From the NCBI GenBank assembly GCA_035235625.1, contig CP141141.1, positions 21,449,968 to 21,513,967 on the forward strand: a stretch of 64,000 nucleotides of DNA. Direction: 5' to 3'. Below are positions 47,823 through 60,655 of the stretch, piece by piece; position 1 is the first letter of the stretch; each line of letters begins with the position of its first letter. This DNA is from Saururus chinensis (taxonomy: Eukaryota; Streptophyta; Magnoliopsida; Piperales; Saururaceae). A program made the translations under genes and the position numbers. A model generated the notes under the pieces. That model searched no databases, was not told the origin of the DNA, and saw nothing but the letters and a program-made list of their open reading frames with translations.

Positions 47823-48806
47823 TATAGAGTGGTTGGACTAGCGAAAGCAAGGTGGGTAGGGGGTGGCGTAGCAATCAAAATCAAGCTTTAACAATTAATC
47901 TACAAAATATGCACATAATTCTCAAGTCAATGATCAATATAACACAATCTAATCATTAATCATGCAAATAAGAAATCAAATTGGGGCAATAGCATACTGA
48001 CCTTGGGCATTCTAACCCCTTACACGCCCTTAAATCAATCAGTCCGTACTCTTAGATTACTAGAAACAAGTGTAAGGATTATGGATTACCTTTATGTGTT
48101 GATCTCTCACAAACCAATGTTCTTGGATGAAGAACTCAGCAAGGATTCAAGCTCAATGATCCACCAACACGTCCCAACAATGGAGGATAGTCTTCTCTTT
48201 CAATCAGCCTACCAAAAAGGTGTGAGAGAGGAGAGGAGAGGGGCGGCCAGCAAGCTTTTCCCAAGCTTAGTACATGCCGCACCAAAGAGGGAGAGGAGGG
48301 GGCGGCAATTGGGAGAGAGGAGGGAATGGGGCGACCCAAAGTTAGGGCAACCTCCTCTCTTGCTCTCCCTTAAATAACCCTCTCTAATCTTACTTAAATG
48401 AGCCATTAGTGTGGGCTATTCTAATTGGGCTTTCCTCTAATTTTTTCGATTTAACTTGAGAGTCATACATAATGGGAGTGGGCTCTATCTCTCAGAACCC
48501 GTGGAGGTCTAGGCCCCCTGCACACGGCCAAGCGCATGATAGGGTCGACCCTTCGCTAATCATGGGTCCCACCATCGACACATAATTCGTGCGTCTGGGC
48601 CCCACAACGTATTAATGCACAACCTAGTCGCATGCTTAGTGTGCGTGTGTGATGTAGGCGGGTCCAATTCAAATTAATATAACGAAAGCATATGTAGGGT
48701 TAGCGCGACTACCCCCACCACCCTTAGACCCCTTGCCTATACCGGCTCACTTGGACCGCGATAACGTTAGACCGAAATAGGCTTGAGCCCATACCCTGGT
48801 CGAACA
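47823..48806 (-). repeat. 5' LTR of the copia fossil
   Basis: Minus-strand start TGTTCGACCAGGGTATGGG at 48,806; ends at the primer-like site near 47,822. Confidence 0.8.
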
Positions 48807-49513
48807 TCACCTTTACTCGACGAACTAGCTTGGCTCATTAGCATCACCCTTAATTTTTATGTATATCCTTTGCATGCACGGAATTTGATGTGGATTTTGT
48901 TTTCTTATACGTTCTTGATTGAATAGTCGCTATGGCTCCTTTTGCATTGATCTAAACTCGATAGAATTCCAGTAGAAAATATGTCATTCTGTCATGGCTT
49001 GACAAGCTCTTCTAAAGTTGTTCATCGGTTTTGGTTTTTCTTTAAATTATTTCTGCACTTATGCTTACATAAGCAAAAGTACAAGGATAAGAACACCGAA
49101 CAGGTTTGAAAAGCGTTTGGTCAATTATGTGTGATGCTGTTTTTTTTATTCCCGAAATAAATTATTGTTTTCGATGCATGCATGTGGACCTAGCTTTTCT
49201 TAGCTTTAATTACGTTTATGAATTTTCTGTATTTTGCATGAGTGAAACTTTGGTGTGGATTCTGTGCACGCATGCTGAGTTCCCATCCACTGATTTTAAC
49301 CGACCATCCATGAATGATGCATATCAATTACGACGTATATTCTATTTTAGAAGAGCTAATACATTGTTTTAAGCAGTTGCATCAAAGAAAACCATGTGAT
49401 ATTTCAAAAAACTGAAGTCAACCACAGGAGAAACGAGGTTTAGCATGTACGAGACTTCTTCCACTTTCTAGTTAAACCAAAATCAGCTTGAAGTTGAACT
49501 ATAATGATGATAG
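48807..49513. other. Spacer between two copia elements
   Basis: About 700 bp without a recognised repeat. An 88-codon reading frame (49,106-49,372, plus) has no known domain. This may be older unique DNA. Confidence 0.3.
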
Positions 49514-51937
49514 CATTGGACCGGGGTATGGGCTCGGGCCCATTTCAGTCTAATGTTATAGCGGTCTAAATAAGTCGGTACGGGCCACGGGGTCAAAGGG
49601 TAGTGGGGCGGTTGTGCCGACCCTACATATGTCTTTGTTACACTAATTCAAATAGGACACGCCTATGTCACACAGGTACACTAGGTATGCAACTAGGTTA
49701 TGCATTAATATATTGTGGGGCTCATATGCGTAAATTATATGTCGATTGTAGGACCCGTGGTTAGCGAGGGGTCGACCATGTCGTTAGCTTTGTTGTGTAT
49801 AGGGGGTCTGATCGTTTATAATTAAACTCTTTGCAAGTGTACAAGATAATTGTACTAGGATGAGTATTTAAGGGTTGTCGAACCTCAGGGACGGATGAAT
49901 TATTACTAAATATAAAGAGGAGTTTGCTAATTGAAAACTAAAATAACTTAAACTTTAATTAAGTAAAGGGAAAGGAATCAACTAGTTTAAAAGGTAGAGA
50001 TTAATGTGATGAAATTTACTTAGGAAATGGAATCCATTATAGAACCATAACAATTTCTTAACTTTTAATCTAAATCTAGTGTGAATATGAACAAGTATTC
50101 TCAGCTACAAGCTAGAATTACTTCAGAAAGAATCATTAATTAATTTCTATGGCATGAACTATCTTTGACAATAGCACGAATCATCTACACTAAACTAGCT
50201 ATAGACATGACCTATCTAATCTTAGTATAACTCATCTAAGTCCTTAATTATCTGAACATTAAAACTATTGTATGACCATCTTATCTAAATCACAAAAATT
50301 AGAATTGATAAAAATATCAAAACCACATTAATCTATCATCTACAAGACAATAAATCAACATAGATTTGAATAAACATGAAAAGCTCTTCCATTAAAAAGG
50401 AAATCCTTATCATACAATTGTCATAATTCACAACTGAGATCTAAATTAAAAAGAAAAGAAACTGAAACTTATCTATAGCTTCATCAACTCCTAAGTAAAA
50501 GAAAAGCCTAGCCTTCCATTGTAGAAGAAAGCACTTGAATCTCCATTGAAAGCTTTGAGTTTTCTTCCATCTTCTTCTTCCTTCTTCTCTTTAGAAAATC
50601 TACTTGTTAACTCCCAATTTCGAGCAAAATATGTCTTTATATAGGCCTAAGATCCATAGAAAAGAGTTGTATATGAAAAGGACTCAAAATTGGCTGAAAT
50701 AAGGAAATTGCGCGTTATGCCGTTCGAACGCCCTGCATTCCCATTCGAACGCCTATACTGCATTTTTCTCCAAAATCACGTTATCCCGTTCTAATGCCCT
50801 GCAGGACCGTTCGAACGGCTACACTGTTTCTGCAATCTTGACAGTTTTTTGGACAGTCTATTTTCTATTCATTAAGCTCTTTCTTTCATGTCCATATTTA
50901 TTTCCAACTTGTTTATAACTCCGAAAAGTTGTCCAAATCACTTTAAAACATGTCAAGACTATTTTCAATTATTTCAAACATCGTCCAAGTACTTCGATAA
51001 GTTTATTTTACCTACAAAGCATTAAAACATCACATTTTAGACATGTAAAATATAATTAAGATCCCAACTTGATTCCAATACATTCTAAAATTACTAATAA
51101 CTCTCAAAATTAATTAATAATCAAACTAAAATACTAATATCTATATTAATCTAAATAAACTATAACTAACTCTAAATTAACCTAATATATACTAGCAAAT
51201 AAGGTAAAAAGGCATATAAAATAGATATATATTTCGTACTTATCAGGGTCTGGCAGGCCTTTGCGGGCTTTGAGAGACAGAGCCCGCTCCCGTTGTGTAT
51301 GACCCTCAAGTTAAACTGGAAAAGTTATAGCAAGAAAGTCTAATTAGAATAGCCCACACTAATGGTCTATTTAAGTGAGATTAGAGAGGGGTATTTAAGG
51401 GAGAATAAGAGAGGAGGTTGCCCTAACTTTGGGTCGTACCACCCCCTCCTCTTTCCCAATTGTTGCTCCCTCTTTGGCGCGGCCTGTACTAAGCTTGGGA
51501 AAAACTTGTTGGCCACCCCTCTCCTCTCCTCTCTCACACCTCTTTGGCTGGCTGATTGAAGGAGAAGTCTCTCCTCCATTGTTGGAATGTGTTGGTGGAT
51601 CATTGAGCTTAAATCCTTGCTGAGTTCTTCATCTAAGAGCATTGGTTTGTGAGGGATCAACACATAAAGGTAATCCCTAATCCCTACGCTTGTTTCTTGT
51701 GATCTAAGAGTACGGGCCGATTGATTCAAGGGCGTGTAAGAGGCTGGAATGCCCAATGTCAGTATGCTATTGCCCCAATTTGATATCTTATTTGCATGAT
51801 TAATGATTGGATGGTGTTATATTGCTCATTGACTTGAAAATTATATGCATGTTTTTGTAGATTAATTGTTAAAGTTTGATTTTGATTAGTGCGCCACCCC
51901 CTACCCACCTTGCTTCTGCTGGTCCGACCACTCTACA
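49514..51937 (+). repeat. Copia-family LTR split by a gypsy solo LTR
   Basis: Left part starts GGACCGGGGTATGGG (after about 49,514) and the right part ends CCACTCTACA at 51,937, followed by the primer site TGGTATTAGAGAC. Removing the 1,437 bp insert and one 5 bp copy leaves about 980 bp, the length of the related LTR at 47,823. It is the 5' LTR of a plus-strand element. Confidence 0.8.
49809..51245 (-). repeat. Tat/Athila-like solo LTR
   Basis: Runs from TGATCGTTTATAATT to CGTACTTATCA, flanked by perfect GGGTC duplications at 49,804-49,808 and 51,246-51,250. A TATA-like CTATATAAAGACAT on the minus strand (about 50,632-50,645) sets the orientation. It is the inverted relative of 6386-7689 and carries two palindromic-motif units at 50,718-50,828. 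The lack of an internal region makes it a solo LTR left by LTR-LTR recombination. Confidence 0.88.
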
Positions 51938-53457
51938 ATGGTATTAGAGACTAGGTTGGGGTCGTTGGTCGCTGATTTAATCAAAATTTGTTTTTGATTT
52001 ACCCGATCTTGGGTTTTGTATGCTAGAATTGGGAAATTGAAAAAATTGATTAATCTATAAGTTCATCCATATGGTTTTTGATATAAAGTTGAAATTGAAA
52101 GCATATTGGAATGTTAAGAATGATTAGCATGCTGGAAATTGTGTGATTAAGAGGTTAATTGTATTTTTTTGCACGAGTGGAAGCATATAGGGCAAAAGGG
52201 TCAATTCGGCCTCGGTATATTTTGCTCAATTTATTCTCAGATCACATTATACCCACATATTCATTTGCTTATCAGCAAGAGTTAATTAATTTATCTTGAT
52301 GAGATTAAATTAATTTTGTGGATTAAAAGGGGATTGAATTGACTGTTTTAGCTTTAGGGGCATTTTGGTCAGTTCACACGTCTTGTGTATGTGCTTATAT
52401 TTTTCTGTCCTAAATTATTTTTCATTGTGTTGAATACTCATTGAAAAGTTGTTGGGTGCAAAGGTTTGGTGTGTCTTTAAGGGTGAAAAGATCAAAACAA
52501 CCTTAGGGCTATTTTGGTAATTTTACACCCAAAAAAATTAAATAAAAAATAAAAATTCCAGCAAAATCTAATATTGTTTACTTGCTGTTTTAAGTGCCAA
52601 GTTGGGTGTTTAGGGGATTATAAAAATTATAAACATCTGGCAACTTCTTTAAGGGGGTTAAGGAGTAGTTAGGGTTAACTTTGAAAAGTGACATAAACCT
52701 TAATTAAGGTGGTCTACTTCGACATGAGTAACTAGAAGATCATAATGGAGGCTTTGACTATTAAACATAGGCTTAAGTAGAAAAGGATGATCCATGTGAT
52801 GGTTTATGGGGTGCTGCCATTGGCACCTTAGCACAACTTTGGTGGAGGAAAGAAGTGTGGACAAGGGCCTGGTCCCTTTAATAAGAGAGCTTTAAAGAAG
52901 AGAAAAAAGTCTTAGAACAAGTGCACTGAAAAGGAAATAACAAACCCAAAGGTTCATGTTTCAAGTGTGACCTAGTGGGCCACTTTAAGTCTAATTGTCC
53001 AAAAAAAGATGACTAATCAAGCAACGACAACAAAGGCAAGAGCAAGGAGATCATGTGTGTTGTCTTAGAGGTGATGATTGCTAACATTAACAAGAAGACT
53101 TGGTGACTAGACTCATGAGCTACAATTCATGTTTTTCAATCTAAAGGAACTAGGGGAGAGATAATTAACTTAATGGTAAGCCAAAAGAAAGTCTTTATGG
53201 CCAATAACACATATTACGAGGTGGAGGCTACGAGGAACTACATGATTCCTTTGAATGCTAGGTCTACATTAGTGCTAATTGATATGCTCTTTGCTCCCTC
53301 CATTAGGAGGAACCTTATTTTAATCCTTATTTTAACCAAGAAGAGGTTTGAAGTTAGGTTTAAGGGGAGTAATTATGGTGATTATTTGACACTTATGATT
53401 AGAAATGATGTATTTATTACTGATATGAGCACAACTCATGAACTAAAATTCACTTAG
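51938..53457 (+). mobile_element. Ty1/copia gag-protease fossil
   Basis: Follows the split LTR and its primer site (51,939-51,951). Near 52,950-53,000 the translation gives CFKCDLVGHFKSNC, a complete CCHC zinc knuckle, then the protease/pre-integrase neighbourhood, including a reading at 53,173-53,457 with VLIDMLFAPSIRRNLI. The element ends abruptly where the 2.4 kb-family LTR starts. Broken in several places. Confidence 0.75.
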
Positions 53458-54878
53458 GATTGCTCACGTATGTATCATATTACATACATCACAAAAAAAA
53501 GTTTTATGAATGAGATTAATCGAGATTAGTCGTGATTGATTGGATGTAATTGGTGATATTGTTTGCTGGATTAATCAATTAATGACTTTTTAATTCAGTT
53601 TTACGTTTGAAATGACAGGGTTTTACGTCCCTTGGTGACAGGTTTTCCTCTCCGGGTTGAGAAGAGCGGCAATGGCATATGAAGACCAAACTATTTAGAC
53701 CATTTGGACCCTGAGAATCTAGGCTGGTGTAGTCGAGTACACCGGCTTACCAGGCAGTATTTTCCCGTTAAGGAATTTACTCAAACTGCGTAATTCTTTC
53801 AGACATTCAAATTGGAGATTGTTTGAAGTGAGAAAGGACTGCTTAAGCTTCGGCCAATTAAGCATGATTGTTTTATAGATATGCATAGTTGTGATAGTGT
53901 GTTAGAGACACTTTATATGTAGGATGAATGTTTATATATATGCAAGATTATGATTATGTGTTAGTTTCATTTCTCATGCACGTTAAATGTTTATGTATAT
54001 GAATGATATGTTGGTGTGTTTTAGACACTTTTCATACATGATAAATATTTTATGAATATGCATGGATATGTATAGTTGTGTTGGAGACACTTGTTATGCA
54101 GGATTAATGTTTATGAAGGACAATGGATATGCGTGAATATGTATAGTATGCTAGAGACATTCTTTATGCAGGATGGATGTTTATGGTTTAAAATGATTGT
54201 TTATGTTAAAGATGATATATTGAGATACTTTTATGCAGGATAATTACTTATGAGTCAGTATGTTTAAGTAATGAGAAGATAATTAGAAATAAGAGGATAT
54301 ATGATATGCTTGACGTGATAGACTATAGAATATCATGATTTTTTCAGATTTATCGTTTCAACGTTCAAAACCTTTTTGAATTTTTTACTCACCCTATTTT
54401 CTGTGTGTTTTCTATTTTGGGGCTTCATGGTGCGATATGTAGACGATCAAGTCTATCTTTAGATGTGCGTATGGTGATGGTCGGGAATAGGCATGGAAGC
54501 CTAGAGATTTTATTATATTTACTTGTTTATTCTGCTGGTGTACTAGAAATTCATGTTTGGTTGACTTTGTCTAATACTTTATTAGCCATTGTGGCTTTAG
54601 ACTTATTTCAGATATTATGACTTTAGCTATGTTTGACAGCTTAGTGTTGTAAGATTGTGGGTTCGAAAGTTGAGGACTGATTTAGACTTTATGTCCTTTA
54701 TATTTTTTCTTATTTTCTCTTGCAAAAAGATAAAGTTGTGCATTACTCCATGTGTGTTATACCCGTTAGAGGGGTTAAGTCTTCTGCAATTCAACATTCC
54801 ATTGCCCCCGTGGTCGTGTGCTTTGACCATCCCTTGGACCGGGTTCGACTTGGGTCAGGCGAGTGTCGGGCCATGACA
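53458..54878 (+). repeat. 2.4 kb-family LTR, copy 3 (start-truncated)
   Basis: Matches the second half of 40,346-42,747 from CTCACGTATGTA onward and ends GGCCATGACA at 54,878. The CACCGGCTTACCAGG region near 53,740 is the inverse of 3805. The first about 1 kb, with TATA box and palindromic motif, is missing. Confidence 0.7.
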
Positions 54879-56574
54879 GTGCTACACATATATGTGCTAA
54901 TAATAATAATTTGTAAATATAAAATTACTAAAAAATATATATAGTACAAACATATAAACACTTCAATGGTATGGAGGAAGTACATATATGATAATAATAG
55001 TGACATATTTATAGAAGACTACTAAAAGATGCATATATAGTGGTTGTTTTTGTATTGAATTTCTGTAAGATTCTTTTGATTCTGCCTCAATTTCGGGTTG
55101 AATTATCGTAATCATGTTTGTGTGTAAGAGGTGGATGAAATTAAATTTTTTGCTCGGAAGTTGATTCCAAGCTGTTTTGAGTCAGAATTGTGTTATGATT
55201 TCGAATTAAGATTTAGGGGCTGTTTAGGTTTTGAATTTATTCGGTAGCAAATTGGAATTTTTAGAAATTAATTTATTTGATTCAATATAGAAACGAAATA
55301 TGGTTCGCATAGGAACATTTTTAGATGGAATCACGTTTGGATAGCGAATTGTTTAAGGTCAGGATCTTTAAAGTTTTTAGGTAAATTGACAAATATACCT
55401 TTTGATGATAATTGTTTTAAGATACATGTTTGGATAAGGAATTTGTGTATTTTTTAGAATCGTTGAGTTGATGAAAACATTACAAATATAACCTTAAGAA
55501 TCCCACCCAATGGCTTCTTCCACAAAAGATCAGATGAGGTGCTTTAAAAAATTAACCATGCAAGCGCTTTGATTTTCCAAAATAGAAAATTAAAAAAATA
55601 ACAATATACTTACAATGGAATTAATCAATTGAAGCTTGAAAAAAATAAAAACACAACAAAATATAGGCTCCAACAAATAGCAAGCTCAATGAGAGCCATA
55701 CACACACAAAATGAGAAAGAAAGCTACTTAACTTTAAAAAAAAGGTCACAACAAATAAAGCTGCAAGCTTGTTGAACGCAAACCCTAGTCTACGATTTAA
55801 CGAAAAAAAATCAAAAAAATCAACACAAACTAGCATAATATAGATCTCTTACAAAATAAGCATCTACATAACCAACCAATGTCAAATTTATGCTCTCATA
55901 TCATAGAGCAGCATTAGAAGTACCCTTCTAATAGCAAAGTAAAAAAAATAAAGTTTGCATACTAAAAAACAGTTGGACAAAGGCAATCTACCACTGGTCC
56001 TCATGCTGATGATGGGTCCTTTGAGATCTGGTTGTCAAGGTCATGCTGCATCCAGTTCGATTAACTTATCTACTATGAAAAGACCTTCCCCGACAAGCTC
56101 TTCCTTTGATTCTGCGTCGATGGGATCGAGATGAGCTCCTCGAGGGATTGTAATGCTCTAAGAAGGGGGACGAGATGCATTGAGATGGGAGATAAGAAGA
56201 GAAGAGTTGAGATGGGGGACAAGACGAGAGGAGCTGGGATGGGCAGCGGGGAGGTGAGAAGTCGGGTTAGGTTTTCAAAGGCATTCAATGGCTTAAACAC
56301 ATCTAACCGTCTACCTCATTTTAACAATGTACCTCTAATTTGGTGATCATTGACCTCATTTTAACAACATACCTCTAATTTGGGACTGATTCAGTCACCT
56401 AATTCACTACTAAATACTACATTGAAAAGTCGGCTTTTAAATGAGTTTTTACTAACTTATTCAATTTGGTACCCTTCCTTTTGTTTTGTCTAAATCTGAA
56501 TATAAAAAGCTATCTAAAATTTTTTAAAAGCCCACCACCTAAATTTTACTTTGAATATGAATAAATCTATGGAG
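54879..56574. other. Unassigned DNA with a dispersed repeat copy
   Basis: 55,045-55,200 is a diverged direct repeat of 56,585-56,720. The GC-richer part at 56,080-56,300 has overlapping reading frames on both strands with loose internal repeats (GAGATGGG words) and no known domain. No gene is supported. Confidence 0.35.
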
Positions 56575-57090
56575 TTGTTTGGATGTTGAAATTTTATGAA
56601 TTTTGCCTCAATTCCGATTCGAATTATTAGAATCATGTTTATGTGTAAAAGGTAGGCGGAATTAAAAAATTTGCCCAACAGTTAATTCTAAGTCATTTCG
56701 AGTTGAAATCAACTGGAATCACCGAATCACCTCGTGAGGTGATTTTATCGATTCTGGCCCCCAACCCCCATTTCTGAATTACACTTTATGTTATTTTTTA
56801 ACAGTTACCTCTCATATAAATTTGCGCCTCAAGAAGTGTGTCATATAGGTAGGGCTCACTTTAAAAGTTCAAAATTACCTACCTTTGTGAGATCTTGTTT
56901 GATAGGGCTCGAATTTAGGAGTGCAATAGCATCATGGGTGTGCATATTCGAGTTCAGGACAGAGAGTTATATAAGTTTAAATTTTTAAAAATAGGTTTGG
57001 CGCAACATTTAAATTTATTCCACAAATGTTTATTACCAAACGTAATTCTAATTCAAAGGTGAATTATTGCAAAATTTTGTTCCCATTTCT
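56575..57090. repeat. Dispersed repeat with shared cassette (inverted)
   Basis: 56,585-56,720 repeats 55,045-55,200 (TGCCTCAATT, AATCATGTTT, GTTGATTCCAAG-like words). 56,819-56,945 reads, on the minus strand, as the cassette of 17,881-18,120, including CCTACCTATATG and CACACTTCTTGA. The limits are approximate. Confidence 0.45.
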
Positions 57091-58042
57091 ACTTCCATTT
57101 TTGAAAAATTAACACACAAAAAGCCTCTAAATCTAAATATTAATACATTTAAAATTTTAAAATGAACTTTTTTCTATTTTATACTAAAAAACTTTATTGT
57201 AGCAAGGATAATATTGTTTCCTAACATGTGCATTTCATTGTTCCATTCAACTCCTTTTTGTCTATTATATCTATGCATGCTAGTGGTAAAGAGATTTTTC
57301 ATTTTTTAATCACTTGTCGATATATTTGTTGGTCTGATTGTGAATATATAATTTGTGTTCAAAGATGCGGGATTAGGGGTGTAAACATACAGACACGGAT
57401 AAGGGCTACCCGTAGTCATCTATTTACACATTAATACCTTCAAACTAACATTTTTATTATATTCCATTTTAACCCTTCCACCATCCCATCCTCTCCCCCC
57501 TCCCAATCCCCTTGAATTTCAGTTCATTGTTTATTGCTATTATGATCACCTGATTACTATGGCAACCTCCATAAACTATTATTACCTTCTCACATGTGAT
57601 CTGATTAACTAATTTACATATTGATGAGTTAGAAACCCTGACCTGCCTTCTTGTGAGATTCAAAGCTCCAACCCATATATTCAGTTCAAAATTTAAGGAA
57701 AATATTTACACGCCTAATTTTAAGAGCTGTGAGAGAGTTCACTACAAACATTAAGAAAAATGTTTGCACCCTTGATTTTAAGGGGTGTAAGAGGGTTCTC
57801 TCTAATCCCTTTCTAGATTGGCAAACCCATTACTACATAAAAGGAAATTTGGCCAGTGAAGAAGCTATTTCTAATGCTTGTGCATTAGTACATTTGAAGA
57901 CAGCTAGATAAGAGATGTATCAGTAACCTCAAAACTGCATCATGGCTTATTGACATACATGGAAAACAAATTCATTGAATGATAGTTTCTACATTCAAAC
58001 AAGGGCATCAATGGCAATTGTTTCACGTTATATATGAAAACT
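57091..58042. other. AT-rich intergenic DNA
   Basis: No gene supported. Two similar short phrases containing TTTTAAG(A/G)G(C/T)TGT(G/A)AGAG lie at 57,718 and 57,778, a weak 60 bp direct repeat. Confidence 0.3.
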
Positions 58043-58168
58043 TCAAGAGTTAAGGAAATTTCCTCCATGCATCATAATGTGCTCCTCAGTAAGTTGTGAT
58101 GGAGGAATCGGCCTTAACTGCTGCATAAACATGGATTCCCCCTGACACATTAAATATTCTTTTGAAAC
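58043..58168 (-). CDS. Candidate terminal exon, product unknown
   Basis: On the minus strand an AG acceptor (58,169-58,170), preceded by T-rich DNA, is followed by 41 codons and a stop, with the readable peptide VSKEYLMCQGESMFMQQL and then RPIPPSQLTEEHIMMHGG. Composition is protein-like, unlike the hydrophobic noise upstream in the same frame. I do not recognise the family and see no partner exons. It could be a pseudogene fragment or chance. Confidence 0.25.
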   Translation of the reverse strand, partial: VSKEYLMCQGESMFMQQLRPIPPSQLTEEHIMMHGGNFLNS

Positions 58169-58914
58169 CTTATACAAAAATAAAATATTTTGAGCAAGAA
58201 ATTCTTTCAAGTCATTCATCCAACATGATATACATAACATGCACACACAACGAAGTGCAGAAAAGAATAAATCTGCACAGAAGAGGATTATATTTGACAC
58301 CCATTAGGTGAACAAAATAGAAGAATCAGTAGTTTCAAAGTTTTTCTTCATAAGCTACATATGTAAAAGGCAATGGAACCTCCAAAGAAATATGTATCTA
58401 AGTTAGGGAACTTCCTTCTGGACATTTGGAAGATAAATTATTTGAATCCCAAAACTATATGTATCCAAGACCCATTTGCAACCCAAACCATAAAAATCCA
58501 TTTTCATTCATCTAAAAGAGGAATATAAGATCAAGATATAAATAGAAGTGTTAGAAGATTTAAATTGCATGAACTTCAAATGATCCATCTCATTGGAGAT
58601 CAACCCATCCAAGTTCACATTTAATCCATCAAATTTCTCCTTCAACCTTGACTTATTTGCCTTCTAATCCTGCTCTACATTTACATAGATGACACTTTCA
58701 ATATTCACATTGCCCATTCTCTTCATGTTTGTGTTACTTACCAATCAAACATCAACATAATGATCAACATAATTTAATTCCATTAACTTCGAATGCTTAG
58801 TTTCATGAATAGTATTTTTCACATGCATGAATTGGTACACTAGATACAAGTAGTGGTTGGAGTCAATTATCTTCTCCAAGTTTGGTTCATATCCCTGAGC
58901 ATCTACTGAGTACT
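58169..58914. other. AT-rich intergenic DNA
   Basis: No supported feature. It would be intron or flank if the candidate exon to the left is real. Confidence 0.3.
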
Positions 58915-60305
58915 TGTAACAACCCTGATTTTTGGTAAGTTTTTGGCCGTTAATAAAGCTAATGTTAGATATTTTAATTATTTTTTAATTAGTTAAAGAT
59001 AGTTATATATATGTTTTTATTAGTTTGTGATAGAACTCCGAAAGACACGCATAACGGACCTTCGACCACTCAAATCAAACATCAGGGCCGTAAGTTGTGG
59101 CCCCGAGAAACCTACTTCATGAGTAGGACTTACTGAAAAAGTATGGGATACCTTATCCATGGGGTCCTTTTTGAAGGACTCATCAATACGAGTCCATCGC
59201 TACCAGGAACCTACGATTCCGACTTATGGTTGGAAAGATATCACGTTTTGAAATTCTTTATAGAAAAATATAAAAAAACTATTAAAATAATATAGAATGA
59301 CGTAGACACTATGCCAGCCATACCAGCTAGCGCAACTGGTGCGTGCCATGCAAGGTCAAGCCCATGTGACACATGACATATCAACTGTGCGATGCTCAAC
59401 AAGTTCTCTTGTTGGGCCCATGTCGTGCGGGACTAGCCCGTGCAACGCAAGTTGCACGCGTCATGTTGATACGACGTGTGCACTCCCCACGCCATGTGGC
59501 ATGTGAGCACATCTATAAATACCGGGGAGATGTTTTTTAGTTATTTCCAATTTTCTCACTCCTTCAACTTCTTTTCTCTCGTTCTAGAACATTTGACGTC
59601 TGAATCTAGGCGTTCTCCACTGAATCGAGCATGACAGAGGTCATGGTGGGGTTGATTCAGCTATCTGAGACATCTACAATTACAAAATTACTACCTCAAG
59701 GTTAAGGTAGGGGGTTTTAAACTCTAAATCTATGTTCTACTTATAGAAGTTAATTCTTCTATACTATTTTTGCTTGGTTATGCTTATTAGCTTTGTTTTT
59801 TGGAAAATATCGTATCTGTGAATTGATTTGCATGCAGTGTATTATGTTTTGAGTACGTGCACTATTTGGGCAGTTACGGTGAAACCTAGGATTATCAGTA
59901 CTCTATAGATAATTTTGGGGTAAAATATAAGATTATCATATTTTGTCTACATACCCACTGAAAAAATAATTTGTATCTAACACGCACATATAAGTGTAGA
60001 GCTAGGTGGAAAAGGCTTTTATCCTTCTGAACCTATTGTTGTCCCATAAGCATTGAGGGGGAACGTAGTTCGGTATCACAACTTTTGGTTTTATCATCAT
60101 CGAACGAACCAACAATTTCTGGATCGATTTCTAAATTAGATTACTTCTGAATAATTTATTTTTGACAAAAGATATTACAAAAATTATATTTATTTTCATC
60201 ATTTTCTGTTTTGCATTACTTTATACTTTAACTCAACCAACTGAGTATAAATATTCTTACCCGCCTCTAAATTCTGCAAGTAATGTAGTAAAGATGGAGG
60301 TGACA
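58915..60305 (-). repeat. LTR-like block, inverted relative of 16,675-18,171
   Basis: On the minus strand it opens TGTCACCTCC at 60,305, has a GC-rich part (59,300-59,520), an ATT-rich tract, the cassette (59,040-59,260, with AAGTCGGAATCG) and closes GTTGTTACA at 58,915. Flanks GTACT and TTGAA do not match, so no target duplication remains. No internal region is attached. Confidence 0.55.
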
Positions 60306-60655
60306 TTGAAAGAAATTTTAAAATAATTTATCTAGTTGATGCTTTATACGTTTTTATAATTATTTGTGACTAATATTTAAAAATATATTATGCCTAGATA
60401 TTTATTAATGCTATATAACTATCAGCTCTATTTACAATGATCCTTAGCATATGTAATATATTTTGTTATTTTATGCTAAATCTATTAATTTACTATGCAG
60501 TTCTAAGATATAATATTTGTGTTATACAATGACTATTTTATGCTATGACGCTCATACTATTATGTGTAAGTTTTGTTTTTGTTCTTCACAAATAACCGTC
60601 ATGTTTGGTCACATAGGTGATAATAATACATGCTGGAACAAGAAAATTGTGATTA
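60306..60655. other. AT-rich DNA, nothing recognised
   Basis: No coding or repeat feature supported. Confidence 0.3.

Larger units (their letters stand above)
45024..48806 (-). mobile_element. Ty1/copia fossil with both LTRs
   Basis: Minus-strand element: 5' LTR 47,823-48,806 (about 984 bp), primer-like site 47,809-47,820, a gag-like reading (DNYLGWKKMIHHIL..., 46,704-47,057), an RNase H region (46,010-46,700: YAQALSSLMYIMTYTRP, then ADTFTKAL), 3' LTR 45,024 to about 46,000. Only gag and the end of pol are recognisable, so it is a short, broken remnant of about 3.8 kb. The LTR family is the same as at 49,514-51,937. No target duplication is seen. Confidence 0.8.

Noticed and set aside
45226-51756. 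Recurring frame containing DEELxKDSSxMIHQHVPTMEE at about 45.3, 48.1 and 51.6 kb
   Set aside because: It recurs because it lies in three copies of one copia LTR, on the antisense side of the element; it is not a gene family.
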